Shown: positions 19,317-29,646, counted from the stretch's first letter. The stretch is DNA of 64,000 nucleotides from Thermoleophilaceae bacterium (GCA_036378175.1 DASUWY010000033.1:1-64000); one strand, 5' to 3'. Translations and numbers: made by a program. Notes: generated by a model not told the origin, from the sequence alone.

Positions 19317-20159
19317 ATGCCGCGCTTCCGCTACGTCATAGCCGACGTGTTCACGGGCACGCCGCTCACCGGCAACCAGCTCGCCGTGTACACGGACGCC
19401 CGCGCCATCCCCGAGGACAGGCTGCAGGACATCGCACGCGAGATGAACTTCTCGGAGACGGTGTTCGTGCTCCCGCCCGAGGGCGACGGCCATGTGCGCA
19501 TCCGGATCTTCACGCCTGCCACCGAGCTGCCGTTCGCGGGGCATCCCACGCTCGGCTCGGCGTTCGTGCTCGCGGGGCCACTGCAGCTCACCGAGATCCG
19601 GATCGAGACCGGCGTCGGCGTGATCCCCGTCCAGGTGGAACGCGAGGGCGCACGGATCTCGTTCGGCTGGATGGTCCAGCGCGTGCCCACCTGGGAGCCG
19701 TACGCGCGGGAGGCCGAGGCGCTCGCGGCACTGGGCGTGGAGCGCGCGGCGCTCCCGGTCGAGGAGTACGACAACGGTCCCCACTTTGTGATGGTCGGCC
19801 TCGAGTCCGAAGAGGCGGTGGCGGCGCTCGAGCCCGACTTCGGCCGCCTGAACAGGCTGGGCACCTTCGGATTCAGCACCTTCGCGGGCCAGGGCACGAA
19901 ATGGAAGACGCGCATGTTCGGCCCCGGCGTGGGCGTGGTCGAGGACCCCGCTACAGGCAGCGCGGCCGGCCCGCTGGGGGTCCACCTCCTGCGCCACGGA
20001 CTGATCGAGTCGGGGCAGGAGATCGAGCTCACGCAGGGGGTCGAGATCAAGCGCCCATCCACGCTCTACGTGCGCGTGACGGGAACACCTGAAGAGATCG
20101 AGCGCGTGGAGGTGGGCGGCGAGGCAGTGATCGTCGCCAACGGAGAGCTACAGCTCTAG
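19317..20159 (+). CDS. PhzF family isomerase/epimerase-like protein
   Basis: A 280-residue protein of the PhzF/diaminopimelate-epimerase fold. It has the N-terminal VIADVFTGTPLTGNQLAVY, the catalytic-glutamate region MNFSETVFVLP and the signature FTPATELPFAGHPTLGSA, followed by the second-domain DPATGSAAGPLGVHL. Members isomerise small metabolites; no phenazine genes are nearby, so the substrate is unknown. Its TAG stop shares the tetranucleotide CTAG with the stop of the convergent gene. Confidence 0.88.
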   Translation: MPRFRYVIADVFTGTPLTGNQLAVYTDARAIPEDRLQDIAREMNFSETVFVLPPEGDGHVRIRIFTPATELPFAGHPTLGSAFVLAGPLQLTEIRIETGVGVIPVQVEREGARISFGWMVQRVPTWEPYAREAEALAALGVERAALPVEEYDNGPHFVMVGLESEEAVAALEPDFGRLNRLGTFGFSTFAGQGTKWKTRMFGPGVGVVEDPATGSAAGPLGVHLLRHGLIESGQEIELTQGVEIKRPSTLYVRVTGTPEEIERVEVGGEAVIVANGELQL

Positions 20160-20533
20160 TCGCCGTGCGCCTCGCGGACCGCGAGCGCCCCTTCCACCAC
20201 GAGCCCGAGCAGCCGGTCCACGGCCTGCCGGTCAAGGCCGGCGGCGGGCAGATCGCCGTGCACCCAGATGTCGCCCGAGCGGGTGCACGCGAAGCGCACG
20301 AAGCGCGTCTGCCGGTTCCAGTGCAGGAGGTTCCAAGGGTTCAGCTCGTCGGAGGCCGAGAGCGCGAACGCCTGCACGCGCAGGAGGCCGTCCGCCACCC
20401 GCACCCCCACGTCGAGCGGCCAGCCGCGCGCCTGCTCGGCCGCCACGGTGATGCCCCACTCGCCATGGGCGAGCCGCCGGGTCTCACCCGGCAGGGCACT
20501 CACGTAGGCGTCCACCACGTCAACGGCTGCCAT
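20156..20533 (-). CDS. YbjN-like / type III secretion chaperone-fold protein
   Basis: A 125-residue acidic soluble protein. The pattern of a helix followed by an antiparallel sheet (WPLDVGVRVADGLLRVQAFAL, NRQTRFVRFACTRSGDIWVHGDLP) resembles the YbjN/CesT-like fold used by small chaperone-like proteins. The ATG at 20533 is chosen because the frame upstream antisenses dtd. It is divergent from dtd with 25 bp between starts. No function can be assigned from sequence. Confidence 0.65.
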   Translation of the reverse strand: MAAVDVVDAYVSALPGETRRLAHGEWGITVAAEQARGWPLDVGVRVADGLLRVQAFALSASDELNPWNLLHWNRQTRFVRFACTRSGDIWVHGDLPAAGLDRQAVDRLLGLVVEGALAVREAHGD

Positions 20534-20558
20534 CGGCTCCCAGGGTAGGGTGCCGCCC

Positions 20559-20981
20559 GTGCGAGCGGTGGTCCAGCGCGTGAGCGGCGCGTCGGTGACG
20601 GTGGAGGGGGAGGAGATCGCGCGGATCGGGCGCGGGCTCCTCGTGCTGCTCGCCGTCCACACCGACGACACGGAGGAGCTGGCGAACAAGCTCATTCGCA
20701 AGCTGCTCGCGCTGCGCGTATTCGAGGATCACGAGGGGCGAATGAACCTCGCCATAGGCGACGTCCATGGCGAGATCCTGTGCGTCAGCAACTTCACCCT
20801 GTACGGGGATACGCGCAGGGGAAACCGCCCCAGCTTCGTGGATGCGGCGCCTCCGGAGGAGGCGGAAGAGCTCTACGAAATGGTGCGCGAGGGGCTCGGC
20901 GCGCAGGGTGGACGCTTCGGCGCGCGCATGGCCGTCGAGCTCGTGAATGACGGTCCCGTCACCCTTCTGATCGAGACCTGA
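20559..20981 (+). CDS. dtd: D-aminoacyl-tRNA deacylase
   Basis: A 140-residue homodimeric editing enzyme that removes D-amino acids (and glycine from tRNA-Ala) from mischarged tRNA. The start RAVVQRVSGASVTV is the canonical N-terminus, so the GTG at 20559 is preferred over a GTG at 20550. SNFTLYGD stands where the family has SQ-x-T, an Asn-for-Gln variant, and NDGPVTLLIET is the C-terminal cis-proline motif. A strong hairpin follows the gene. Confidence 0.92.
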   Translation: MRAVVQRVSGASVTVEGEEIARIGRGLLVLLAVHTDDTEELANKLIRKLLALRVFEDHEGRMNLAIGDVHGEILCVSNFTLYGDTRRGNRPSFVDAAPPEEAEELYEMVREGLGAQGGRFGARMAVELVNDGPVTLLIET

Positions 20982-21004
20982 GGCGGCCTTCGAGGGCTAA
21001 CTCC

Positions 21005-21023
21005 GCGGGGCATCCAGCCCCGC
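21005..21023 (+). terminator. U-less hairpin terminator candidate after dtd
   Basis: Perfect 7-bp GC-rich arms GCGGGGC and GCCCCGC enclose the loop ATCCA, 24 bases after the dtd stop. No T-tract follows, so this is a hairpin-only terminator candidate. Confidence 0.5.
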
Positions 21024-21040
21024 AATTGGATGGTCTCTCG

Positions 21041-21054
21041 GCCTCCAGCCTCCG
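21041..21054. repeat. Heptamer repeat, short cluster 7
   Basis: Two 7-base units, GCCTCCA and GCCTCCG, sit 60 bases past the dtd stop and immediately upstream of the rimP promoter. The word GCCTCC is the reverse complement of the GGAGGC word in cluster 2. With only two units it is the weakest member. Confidence 0.45.
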
Positions 21055-21066
21055 GTAGGTCAGGGC

Positions 21067-21072
21067 TATACT
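21067..21072 (+). promoter_or_regulatory. -10 element of the rimP-nusA-infB operon
   Basis: TATACT is the best -10 match in the 180-bp gap before rimP. No good -35 is present 17 bp upstream. Transcription would start near 21079, giving a leader of about 80 bases with two hairpins. Confidence 0.5.
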
Positions 21073-21094
21073 CGATTTCGTTGGAACTTCATCT

Positions 21095-21143
21095 GCGGCC
21101 GTGTGCCGCTCTTGGGGTGGGCTTCGGAGGCCCACCTTTTTTT
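21095..21143 (+). terminator. Leader with intrinsic terminator (attenuator) before rimP
   Basis: A first hairpin GCGGC/GCCGC (21095-21109) is followed by GGTGGGC/GCCCACC (21116-21136) and seven Ts (21137-21143), the only textbook intrinsic terminator in the window. It lies between the promoter and the rimP ribosome-binding site GGAGGGAG (21149-21156), so it can only act on the operon's own leader. The pattern fits feedback attenuation of an operon that encodes NusA itself. Confidence 0.75.
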
Positions 21144-21159
21144 CGCCCGGAGGGAGATC

Positions 21160-21576
21160 GTGGAACCCACACAGGAGTACATCGAGGAGCGGCTCACGCA
21201 TGCTGAGCCCGATGTCGAAGTGCTGCTTGTGGAGCAGATCTCCGGCAACAAGGTGAGGGTGTTCGTGGACCACCCGGACGGCGTGGACCTGGCGCTCTGC
21301 GAGCGCGTCACGAACCACCTCCGCGAGCTACTCGTGGAGTACGCGCTCGAGGTCTCCTCGCCGGGGCCCGAGCGGCCGCTCACCAAGCCGCAGCACTTCC
21401 GCCGCTACGTCGGACGCCGCGCGCGCGTGCGCACGCGCGTGGACCACGGCGGCCGCAAGACCTTCACGGGCGAGCTCGTAGGCGCGAGCGACAGCGAGAT
21501 CACGGTGGCGGCCGACACCGGCGTCGTGTCGATCCCGTACTCGGACATCAACAGAAGCAACCTGGTGGAGGGCTGA
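21160..21576 (+). CDS. rimP: Ribosome maturation factor RimP
   Basis: A 138-residue assembly factor for the 30S subunit. The N-terminal alpha/beta domain holds the typical DPDVEVLLVEQISGNKVRVFVDHPDGVDL-like run (about 14-45), and the C-terminal SH3-like domain contains VSSPGPERPLTKPQHFRRYVGR. GTG at 21160 follows GGAGGGAG with good spacing. First gene of the rimP-nusA-ylxR-infB operon. Confidence 0.94.
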   Translation: MEPTQEYIEERLTHAEPDVEVLLVEQISGNKVRVFVDHPDGVDLALCERVTNHLRELLVEYALEVSSPGPERPLTKPQHFRRYVGRRARVRTRVDHGGRKTFTGELVGASDSEITVAADTGVVSIPYSDINRSNLVEG

Positions 21577-21580
21577 GCGC

Positions 21581-22938
<1,358 letters not shown>

Positions 22939-22945
<7 letters not shown>

Positions 22946-23208
22946 GCTCTGCCCCGCAGAGGACCTGCGTGGGTTGCGGAGCCACGCGCTCGAAAACTGA
23001 GCTCGTACGCTTCGTACTGGGACCGAACGGGCTCGTGCCGGATCCCGAGTCGAGGCAGCCGGGGAGAGGTGCCTATCTGTGCCGGGAGGGCCATTGCGGC
23101 CCGACGGCAATCGAAAGAGGCGGCTTTGCACGGGCATTGAGGGCCCAAGTCCGCATCCCAAGAGAGACCCTAGACTTCATCGAGAATGGCCAAGAAGCGA
23201 GTTCATGA
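22939..23208 (+). CDS. YlxR family RNA-binding protein, start unresolved
   Basis: A small YlxR (DUF448) protein with the family hallmarks RTCVGCGATRSKTELVRFV and PGRGAYLCREGHC. YlxR proteins bind RNA and nucleoid-associated regulators and usually sit between nusA and infB, as here. No ATG, GTG or TTG occurs between the nusA stop and the first cysteine; the next is GTG 22969, which would delete RTC. The only upstream ATG (22777) would add 50 low-complexity residues overlapping nusA by 169 bp. The coordinates mark the approximate beginning of the conserved part. The stop overlaps infB by 23 bp. Confidence 0.75.
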
Positions 23209-25456
23209 GATAGCCAAAGAGCGAGGAATCTCCAGCAAGGAGGTTCTCGCAGTGCTGCAAAAGGCCGGCCTGGACGTGAAGGCCGCGGCGTCGAGCGTCG
23301 ACGAGGACGACATCCGCCGCGCCTTCTCGAACGGTGCCGAGGCCGCCCAGGAGCAGCAGCCCAGCCAGCCGGCCGCCGGTGGGGATGGTGCGCAGACGCG
23401 TGAGCGCCCCGCGCAGCCGCGCTCGCAGGAGCCCACGCAGCCCCAGCCTCAGGGCCAGCAGCAGCCGCAGGGCGGCGACGGCGGCCAGCGCCCCCAGCGC
23501 CCACAGCGCCGCCCGGAGCAGGGCGGCGGCGGTGGCGGAGGAGGCGGCCGCCGCCGGCGTGTCGTGATCGACTCGCAGGCCTCGCGCCGCCCTCAGGGCC
23601 CGCCGCCCGTGCAGCAGCCGCCGCGCCGCGGCCGCGGGCGCCGCCGCCGCACGCCGTGGGTCGAGCCCGATCTCACCGCGCAGCCCGAGCCGCAGCAGGA
23701 GGAGCCGGCAACGCAGATCAAGTCCGGCGCCACCGTCAAGGAGGTGGCGGAGTCGCTCGGCCTGGGCGCGCCCGACGTGATCAAGAAGCTGACGGAGCTC
23801 GGCGAGAGGGCCACGCTCACGCAGACCCTCTCCGACGAGGCGATCGGCGTGCTGGCCGAGGAGTTCGACAAGAAGATCGAGATCCAGCACGCCGCGGACG
23901 AGGTTGACGAGGAGCCCGAGTACGAGGACGACGAAGCGGCGCTCGCGGAACGGCCGCCGGTCGTAACGATCATGGGCCACGTCGACCACGGCAAGACCTC
24001 GCTGCTGGACGCGATCCGCCAGACCGAGGTGGTGGCCGGCGAGGCCGGTGGCATCACCCAGCACATCGGCGCGTACCAGGTGCGCCACGAGGGCAAGACG
24101 ATCACGTTCCTGGACACTCCGGGCCACCAGGCGTTCACCGCCATGCGCGCTCGTGGCGCGAAGGTCACCGACGTCGCGGTGATCGTCGTGGCTGCGGACG
24201 ACGGCGTGATGCCGCAGACCGAGGAGGCGGTGGACCACGCGAAGGCCGCCGGCGTGCCGATCATGATCGCCGTCAACAAGATCGACAAGGAAGGCGCCGA
24301 TCCCAACCGCGTGCGCGGCGAGCTCGCGCAGCTCGGCCTCACGCCGGCCGACTGGGGCGGCGACACCGAGTTCGTCGACGTGTCCGCCAAGACCAAGGTT
24401 GGGCTCGAGGACCTGCTCGAGACCATCGTGACGATCGCCGACCTCGAGGAGCTCAAGGCCAACCCGGGCGCCGAGGCGTCGGGCAGCGTGATCGAGTCGA
24501 AGCTCGATCCGGGGCGCGGCCCCGTGGTCACGCTGCTCGTGCAGCGCGGCACGCTCAAGGTGGGCGACGCCCTCGTGGCCGGAGCCCACTGGGCGCGGGT
24601 GCGCGCGATGAACGACTACCGCGGCGAGCGCATGAAGCTGGCGCGGCCTGGCGATCCGGTGGAGATTCTCGGCTTCGACGGCGTGCCCGAGGCCGGCGAG
24701 CACTTCCGCGTGGTGGAGAACGACCGCCGCGCCCGCCAGCTCGCGGGCGAGCGGGCCAACCGTCTCAAGACCGAGGCGCTCGCGCGCCGCCAGGGCGTGC
24801 GCGTGTCGCTCGAGGACGTCTTCGCCCGCGCTCAGGAGGGCATCAAGGAGCTCAACCTCGTGCTCAAGGCGGACGTCGCCGGCTCGCTCGAGGCGCTCGA
24901 GGACGAGATCGCGAAGCTGCCGCACGACCAGGTGGTGGTGAACGTGATCCACGACGGCGTGGGCGGCATCAACGAGTCCGACGTGATGCTGGCCTCCGCG
25001 TCCGACGCGATCGTGATCGGCTTCAACGTGCGGCCCGTGCAGGACGCGCGCCAGATCGCGCAGCGCGAGGGCGTGGAGATCCGCACCTACAGCGTGATCT
25101 ACCGCGTGGTGGAGGAGCTGCGCGCCGCGATGGAGGGCATGCTCGAGCCGGAAGAGGTGGAGAGCACGATCGGCGTGGCCGAGGTGCGTGCCACCTTCCG
25201 CGCCTCGCGCGTCGGCACCATCGCCGGCTCGTGGGTGCGCGAGGGCACGGTGCGGCGTGGAGCGAGCGCTCGCCTCGTGCGCGGCGGCACCATCATCTAC
25301 GACGGCCGCATCGCCTCACTGCGCCGCTTCCAGGACGACGTCCGCGAGGTCGAGTCCGGCTTCGAGTGCGGCATCGTGCTCGAGAACTTCGCTGACGTGA
25401 AGGAAGAGGACGTGATCGAGGCATATGAGACGCGGCAGGTCGAAAGGGAGCTGTAG
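23186..25456 (+). CDS. infB: Translation initiation factor IF-2
   Basis: A 756-residue GTPase that places initiator tRNA on the 30S subunit. An IF2_N helix bundle (1-50, [20 protein letters not shown]) is followed by a Gln/Pro/Gly/Arg-rich linker (about 53-170) and a second IF2_N unit (about 178-235). The G domain has GHVDHGKTS (near 263), DTPGH and NKID; domains II-IV follow. The linker is shorter than in many high-GC Actinobacteria but complete. A heptamer cluster starts five bases after the stop. Confidence 0.97.
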   Translation: MAKKRVHEIAKERGISSKEVLAVLQKAGLDVKAAASSVDEDDIRRAFSNGAEAAQEQQPSQPAAGGDGAQTRERPAQPRSQEPTQPQPQGQQQPQGGDGGQRPQRPQRRPEQGGGGGGGGGRRRRVVIDSQASRRPQGPPPVQQPPRRGRGRRRRTPWVEPDLTAQPEPQQEEPATQIKSGATVKEVAESLGLGAPDVIKKLTELGERATLTQTLSDEAIGVLAEEFDKKIEIQHAADEVDEEPEYEDDEAALAERPPVVTIMGHVDHGKTSLLDAIRQTEVVAGEAGGITQHIGAYQVRHEGKTITFLDTPGHQAFTAMRARGAKVTDVAVIVVAADDGVMPQTEEAVDHAKAAGVPIMIAVNKIDKEGADPNRVRGELAQLGLTPADWGGDTEFVDVSAKTKVGLEDLLETIVTIADLEELKANPGAEASGSVIESKLDPGRGPVVTLLVQRGTLKVGDALVAGAHWARVRAMNDYRGERMKLARPGDPVEILGFDGVPEAGEHFRVVENDRRARQLAGERANRLKTEALARRQGVRVSLEDVFARAQEGIKELNLVLKADVAGSLEALEDEIAKLPHDQVVVNVIHDGVGGINESDVMLASASDAIVIGFNVRPVQDARQIAQREGVEIRTYSVIYRVVEELRAAMEGMLEPEEVESTIGVAEVRATFRASRVGTIAGSWVREGTVRRGASARLVRGGTIIYDGRIASLRRFQDDVREVESGFECGIVLENFADVKEEDVIEAYETRQVEREL

Positions 25457-25461
25457 CTCGG

Positions 25462-25530
25462 GGCATAGCGGATAGGGGATAGGGCACATAGAGACTTCGG
25501 TGACCCACGCCCTACGCCCAATGCCCATGT
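25462..25530. repeat. Heptamer repeat cluster 4, inverted
   Basis: On the left, units GGCATAG, CGGATAG, GGGATAG and GGCACAT (25462-25489). After an 17-base gap, the reverse-strand words ACGCCCT, ACGCCCA and ATGCCCA (25507-25527). The two halves are partly complementary and could fold as a hairpin between the infB stop and the next gene; the last unit covers that gene's ATG region. Confidence 0.8.
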
Positions 25531-25829
25531 CCTTCGTAGTGCTCCTTCAGATCCACCTCCACTTCCCAGACGGCAGCTCACTCAAGGACAAACGCCGCGT
25601 GCTGTCCTCGTTGAAGGAGCAGTTGCGGCACCGCTTTGGCGCGAGCGTCGCCGAGACGGATCATCAGGACCTGTGGCAGCGGTCCACGTTGTCGGTGGCG
25701 CTCGTGGGACGGAATGTGCACAGCGTTGACGACGCTGCTGCCAAGCTCACCAGGTATGTGGAATCGCAGTTTCCGGACGGCGTCAGAGTTGAGAGAGGTC
25801 TCATTTCCGCTGACGAGATCCTTGGGTAG
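25527..25829 (+). CDS. DUF503 (YlxP-like) family protein
   Basis: A 100-residue soluble protein of the DUF503 family, found between infB and rbfA in many Gram-positive bacteria. Conserved features are LQIHLHFPDGSSLKDKRRVLSSL near the N-terminus and VAETDHQDLWQRSTLSVALVG in the middle. Function is unknown, with a likely link to ribosome biogenesis from context only. An ATG at 25521 is two codons upstream in frame. No Shine-Dalgarno sequence is visible because the upstream bases belong to the repeat. Confidence 0.88.
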   Translation: MSFVVLLQIHLHFPDGSSLKDKRRVLSSLKEQLRHRFGASVAETDHQDLWQRSTLSVALVGRNVHSVDDAAAKLTRYVESQFPDGVRVERGLISADEILG

Positions 25830-25840
25830 CGTGAGCTAGG

Positions 25841-26197
25841 ATGCCCGGGTCCCGAATGCGGCGGGTCAACGAGGCTGTGCGAGAGGTTCTCTCGGGACAC
25901 ATCACTGAGGACCTCAAGGACCCGCGAATCGGATTTGTGACAGTGACTGGAGTCGATACGAGCCCAGATCTGCGCCATGCGCGCGTATACGTGAGCGTGC
26001 TGGGTACGGACGAGCAGAAGAACGCAGCCCTGGAGGGCTTGCGTTCCTCGGCAGGTTTTCTGCAGTCGAAGGTGGGTCAGGAGCTGCGAATGAAGCGCAC
26101 TCCAACGCTTGAGTTTCATTACGACGAATCGATTGACCGCGGGATGCGGATCACGGAATTGCTGGACGACACGGAAGGGCGGGGCGAGTGGGAGTAA
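25841..26197 (+). CDS. rbfA: 30S ribosome-binding factor RbfA
   Basis: A 118-residue KH-like cold-shock assembly factor that binds the 30S subunit and assists 16S rRNA 5'-end maturation. MRRVNEAVREVLSGHI and DPRIGFVTVTGVDTSPDLRHARVYV are the family's N-terminal helix and core strands, and the terminal RTPTLEFHYDESIDRGMRI is diagnostic. It overlaps the following gene by 10 bases. Confidence 0.94.
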   Translation: MPGSRMRRVNEAVREVLSGHITEDLKDPRIGFVTVTGVDTSPDLRHARVYVSVLGTDEQKNAALEGLRSSAGFLQSKVGQELRMKRTPTLEFHYDESIDRGMRITELLDDTEGRGEWE

Positions 26198-27174
26198 TCA
26201 CTGATCTGGACCAGGTGGTGGGCGAGCTTCGCCAGGCGGAGAAGCTGCTCCTCACCACACACGAGAACCCTGACGGCGACGCCCTCGGCTCGCTGCTCGC
26301 AATGCACCAGATCCTCACGCTGCTCGGCAAGGATTCGCTGATGTTCATGGCGGCGGATGAGTTCCCGCTGCCCGCCGAGTACCGCTACATGGACTTCACC
26401 GGCGTGCTCAACGATCCGCCGCCGGACGTGAACGAGCGCACGATCGTGTTCCTCGACTGCGGCAACATCGACCGCATGCCGGTCGACTTCCTGCAGCAGG
26501 GCGACCTGCACATCCTCAACATCGACCACCACCACGACAACACGCGCTTCGGCACGGTCAACCTCGTGGTGCCGAACGCCTCGTGCACGGCGGAGATCGT
26601 GTACCGGATCTCGAAGGAGCTCGGCGTCGACGTCTCGCCGCTGACCGGTGAGGCGCTGTACGTCGCCCTCGTCACGGACACGGGACGCTTCATGTACGAG
26701 AACACCACGCCCGAAGCGCACCGCATGGCGGCCGACCTGATCGAGCTCGGAGTGGACGTGCACAGCGTGTACCGGCGGCTGTACGAGGACCTGCCGTTCG
26801 GCCGCCTCCAGCTCCTGGCGCGCGCGCTTAACCGCGTGAGCCGCCACGACGGAGGCGCCCTCACATTCACGTACCTCACGCGCCAGGACTACGAGGAGAC
26901 GAGCACCCTCGAGACCGACTCCGAGGGAATCGTCGACCACATCCGCGCAGTGGAGGGCACCGCGGTGGCGGCGCTCGTGCGCGAGCTCCTGTCGGACGAC
27001 CGCGTGGGCGTTCGCAAGGTGAGCCTCCGCTCGACGGACGGCCGCGTGGACGTGTCGCGCATCGCCCGCGCTCATGGCGGCGGCGGCCATCGCCAGGCGG
27101 CGGGCTTTTCCACCGAGCTGCCCGTGGAGGAGCTCGTGGAGCGCCTTCGCGTGGAGGTCGGCGAGCAGCTGTAG
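26188..27174 (+). CDS. nrnA: DHH-DHHA1 phosphoesterase, NrnA-type oligoribonuclease / pAp phosphatase
   Basis: A 328-residue enzyme that degrades nano-RNAs and converts pAp to AMP. The DHH catalytic motifs are HENPDGDALGS near residue 25, FLDCGNIDR, IDHHHDN and TDTGRF; the C-terminal DHHA1 domain ends in HGGGGHRQAAGF, which binds the substrate. It lies in the rbfA-nrnA-truB order typical of Firmicutes and Actinobacteria. GTG start overlapping rbfA. Confidence 0.92.
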   Translation: MGVITDLDQVVGELRQAEKLLLTTHENPDGDALGSLLAMHQILTLLGKDSLMFMAADEFPLPAEYRYMDFTGVLNDPPPDVNERTIVFLDCGNIDRMPVDFLQQGDLHILNIDHHHDNTRFGTVNLVVPNASCTAEIVYRISKELGVDVSPLTGEALYVALVTDTGRFMYENTTPEAHRMAADLIELGVDVHSVYRRLYEDLPFGRLQLLARALNRVSRHDGGALTFTYLTRQDYEETSTLETDSEGIVDHIRAVEGTAVAALVRELLSDDRVGVRKVSLRSTDGRVDVSRIARAHGGGGHRQAAGFSTELPVEELVERLRVEVGEQL

Positions 27175-27231
27175 CCAGTAGATGCCGAATCGCGGGCCCA
27201 CGCACCCCCCGATGGCACTGCGAACCATCTA

Positions 27232-28041
27232 GTGGCCGGCGCCGGCGTTCTGCTCTATCCCAAGCCCGCCGGCGTGACGTCGCACGATGTCGTCGCGAAG
27301 GTGCGCCGGCGGCTGTCGGAGGAGTCAGGGCGGCGCGTGAAGGTCGGCCACGCGGGCACGCTCGATCCGTTCGCCACCGGGCTCCTGCTCGTACTCGTGG
27401 GTTCCGCCACGCGCGCGCAGCGCTTCCTGATGGAGTTGCCGAAGACCTACCGGGCCGTGGCCCGCCTGGGCTGGACCTCCGACACCGGCGACCGCGACGG
27501 CAACCTCGACCACACCGGCCGCATCCCGTCATCGCTCGAGATCCCCACGGGCGAGCTCCAGCAGGTGCCGCCCGCGTACTCGGCCGTGAAGGTGGGCGGT
27601 GAGCGTCTGTACAAGAAGGCACGCCGCGGCGAGTTCGTTCAGGCGGACGCCAGGCCGGTGACGGTGTACCGGGCCGAGCTCCTCCGCCACGACCAAGAGA
27701 CGGCCGAATTCGAGATCGAGTGCTCTTCCGGAACCTACGTCCGGAGCCTGATCACGGAGCTCGGCGACGCCTATTGCGACGAGCTCGAACGCACCGCGAT
27801 CGGCCCGTTCCGCCTCGAGGACGCAAGCGAGGAGAGAATCGTGCCCCTGAACGAAGCCCTCGACTTCATGACTGAATACGAGCTGGAAGAGGATGAGGCA
27901 AGAAAGGCAGCGAACGGAGTGGCAGTTACGACACCAGTCAACAGTCACCAGTCACCCGTACGCCTAACGCACAGCGGCCACCTGATAGCAATCGCGGAAG
28001 CGAGCGCAGAAACGCTCAAGCCAATAGTCGTCTTCAAATGA
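27232..28041 (+). CDS. truB: tRNA pseudouridine(55) synthase
   Basis: A 269-residue synthase making pseudouridine 55 in the T-loop of tRNAs. The catalytic aspartate is in GHAGTLDPFATGLL (about 38-51). Further motifs are KTYRAVARLGWTSDTGD, QVPPAYSAVKVGGERLY and SSGTYVRSLITELG. The C-terminal PUA-like part is short. Near the end, the codons for VNSHQSPV come from a heptamer repeat (27933-27960), an apparent insertion into coding sequence. GTG start; stop overlaps ribF (ATGA). Confidence 0.94.
   Translation: MAGAGVLLYPKPAGVTSHDVVAKVRRRLSEESGRRVKVGHAGTLDPFATGLLLVLVGSATRAQRFLMELPKTYRAVARLGWTSDTGDRDGNLDHTGRIPSSLEIPTGELQQVPPAYSAVKVGGERLYKKARRGEFVQADARPVTVYRAELLRHDQETAEFEIECSSGTYVRSLITELGDAYCDELERTAIGPFRLEDASEERIVPLNEALDFMTEYELEEDEARKAANGVAVTTPVNSHQSPVRLTHSGHLIAIAEASAETLKPIVVFK
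27933..27960. repeat. Heptamer tandem repeat cluster 5, inside truB
   Basis: Units ACCAGTC, AACAGTC, ACCAGTC and ACCCGTA lie 81 bases before the truB stop. The word CAGTCAC is the same as at the ftsK end (cluster 6). The repeat is translated, so it has been tolerated within the C-terminal domain. Confidence 0.75.
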
Positions 28042-28922
28042 AAGTCACCTTCCTTCAGCACACCCAGCCGCGACCGCGGCGCGTGGCGGTCGGCACGTTC
28101 GACGGCGTGCACCTGGGCCACCGGGAGGTGATCCGCGGAAACGACACGGTGCTCACATTCGAGCCCCATCCGCTCGCGGTGGTCGCGCCGGACCACCTGC
28201 CGAAGCTGATCTCCTCCTATCCGGTCAAGCGCGACCTGATCGCCGGCCTGGGGGTGGAGGAGCTGGTGGTGATCCCGTTCGACAAGGAGTTCTCGCAGAA
28301 GCCCGCCGAGCAGTTCATCCAGGAAGTGCTCGTTGAGAAGCTGCAGGCCACGCACGTGTCGGTGGGGGAGAACTTCACGTTTGGCAAGCGCGCGCAGGGC
28401 ACGCCCGCGATGCTGGCCGAGCGCCCCGAATTCGAGACCCGCGTGGTGCCGCTCGTGGAGGTGAGAGGTGAGACGGTCTCCTCGAGCCACATCCGCGGGC
28501 TGGTGGCCGCCGGCGAGGTGAAGGAGGCGGCGGAGTTCCTCGGCGGTCCCTTCCTCTTCCAGGGCGAGGTGGTGCACGGCGACAAGCGCGGCCGCCAGCT
28601 TGGTTTCCCCACCGCCAACCTCGTGCCGGGCAGCGAGCTGGCGGTGCCGGGACACGGCGTGTACGCCGCATGGGCGCACGGCCATCCGGCCGCGGTGAAC
28701 GTGGGGGTGAGGCCGACGTTCGTCACCGGCCGCGGCCTGCTGATCGAGGCCTACCTGCTCGACTTCGACGCTGACCTGTACGGGCAGGAGCTGCGCGTGG
28801 CGTTCGTCGAGCGCCTCCGTGGCGAGAAGCGCTTCGAGTCGGTGGACGAGCTGGTGAGGCAGATGGAGCGCGACGTACAGCAGGCGCGCGAGATTTGTTC
28901 TGCTACGGTCTTCCGCCGATGA
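28038..28922 (+). CDS. ribF: Bifunctional riboflavin kinase / FAD synthetase
   Basis: A 294-residue enzyme making FMN and FAD. The N-terminal adenylyltransferase has [15 protein letters not shown] and TFEPHP; between them only about four residues remain, where most RibF proteins have a helix of roughly 15-20 residues. The C-terminal flavokinase domain has GKR-type [11 protein letters not shown] and NVGVRPTF. It overlaps both truB and rpsO. It could supply flavin for the ApbE system elsewhere in the window. Confidence 0.93.
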   Translation: MKVTFLQHTQPRPRRVAVGTFDGVHLGHREVIRGNDTVLTFEPHPLAVVAPDHLPKLISSYPVKRDLIAGLGVEELVVIPFDKEFSQKPAEQFIQEVLVEKLQATHVSVGENFTFGKRAQGTPAMLAERPEFETRVVPLVEVRGETVSSSHIRGLVAAGEVKEAAEFLGGPFLFQGEVVHGDKRGRQLGFPTANLVPGSELAVPGHGVYAAWAHGHPAAVNVGVRPTFVTGRGLLIEAYLLDFDADLYGQELRVAFVERLRGEKRFESVDELVRQMERDVQQAREICSATVFRR

Positions 28923-29188
28923 GCCTGACCCAAGAAGCCAAGCGCGACATCGTCACGAAGTTCGGCAAGTCCGACTCGGACACCGGATCCACCGAGGTGC
29001 AGGTGGCTCTCCTCACCGCGCGCATCAACCACCTCACCGAGCACCTGCGCGAGCACCGCAAGGACCATCACTCGCGCCGCGGGCTGCTGATGCTCGTGGG
29101 CCAGCGCCGGCGGCTGCTCCGCTACATGCAGAAGAAGGATCTCGACGGTTACCGGAACCTGATCCGGGAGCTCGGCCTCCGCCGATGA
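28919..29188 (+). CDS. rpsO: 30S ribosomal protein S15
   Basis: An 89-residue S15 that binds helices 20-22 of 16S r[36 protein letters not shown]-like N-terminus and [29 protein letters not shown] are typical. The ATG at 28919 overlaps the ribF stop. In most bacteria pnp follows directly; here four redox/secreted-protein genes intervene. Confidence 0.97.
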   Translation: MSLTQEAKRDIVTKFGKSDSDTGSTEVQVALLTARINHLTEHLREHRKDHHSRRGLLMLVGQRRRLLRYMQKKDLDGYRNLIRELGLRR

Positions 29189-29646
29189 TCGAGCCCGGCA
29201 GCCCGGCGCCGGACTTCAAGCTGCGGGACCAGGACGGAGCGGAGGTCTCGCTGGAAGACCTCAAGGGCCAGACCGTGGTGCTGGTCTTCTACCCGCTCGA
29301 CTTCAGCCCGGTCTGCACCGATCAGCTCTCGATCTACCAGGAGCTGGTGCAGGACTTCGATTCGCGCGGCGTGAAGCTGTACGGCGTGTCCGTGGACTCC
29401 GCGTTCTGCCACAAGGCCTTCCAGGAGAAGCTCAACCTCACGATCCCGCTCCTCGCCGACTTCGAGCCCAAGGGCGAGGTGGCGAAGGCGTACGGCGTCT
29501 ACAACGACGAGTACGGCACGTCTCAGCGTGCGCTCGTGATGATCGGGCCCGACGGCGTTGTGAAGTGGTCGTACTGCTCGCCGAGCGCGCTCGAGATTCC
29601 GGGCGCGAACCTCATCTTCGACGCGCTTGAGCCCAGCGCCGCCTAG
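29185..29646 (+). CDS. Peroxiredoxin (AhpC/TSA, AhpE- or BCP-like)
   Basis: A 153-residue thioredoxin-fold peroxidase. The peroxidatic cysteine is in DFSPVCTDQ, where the usual PxxxTxxC becomes PLDFSPVC (about residues 38-45); [14 protein letters not shown] and the later [19 protein letters not shown] match the AhpE/BCP type. It reduces peroxides with electrons from a thiol partner. Its start overlaps rpsO (ATGA) and the gene end overlaps the DsbA-like gene, so all are probably cotranscribed. Confidence 0.9.
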   Translation: MIEPGSPAPDFKLRDQDGAEVSLEDLKGQTVVLVFYPLDFSPVCTDQLSIYQELVQDFDSRGVKLYGVSVDSAFCHKAFQEKLNLTIPLLADFEPKGEVAKAYGVYNDEYGTSQRALVMIGPDGVVKWSYCSPSALEIPGANLIFDALEPSAA

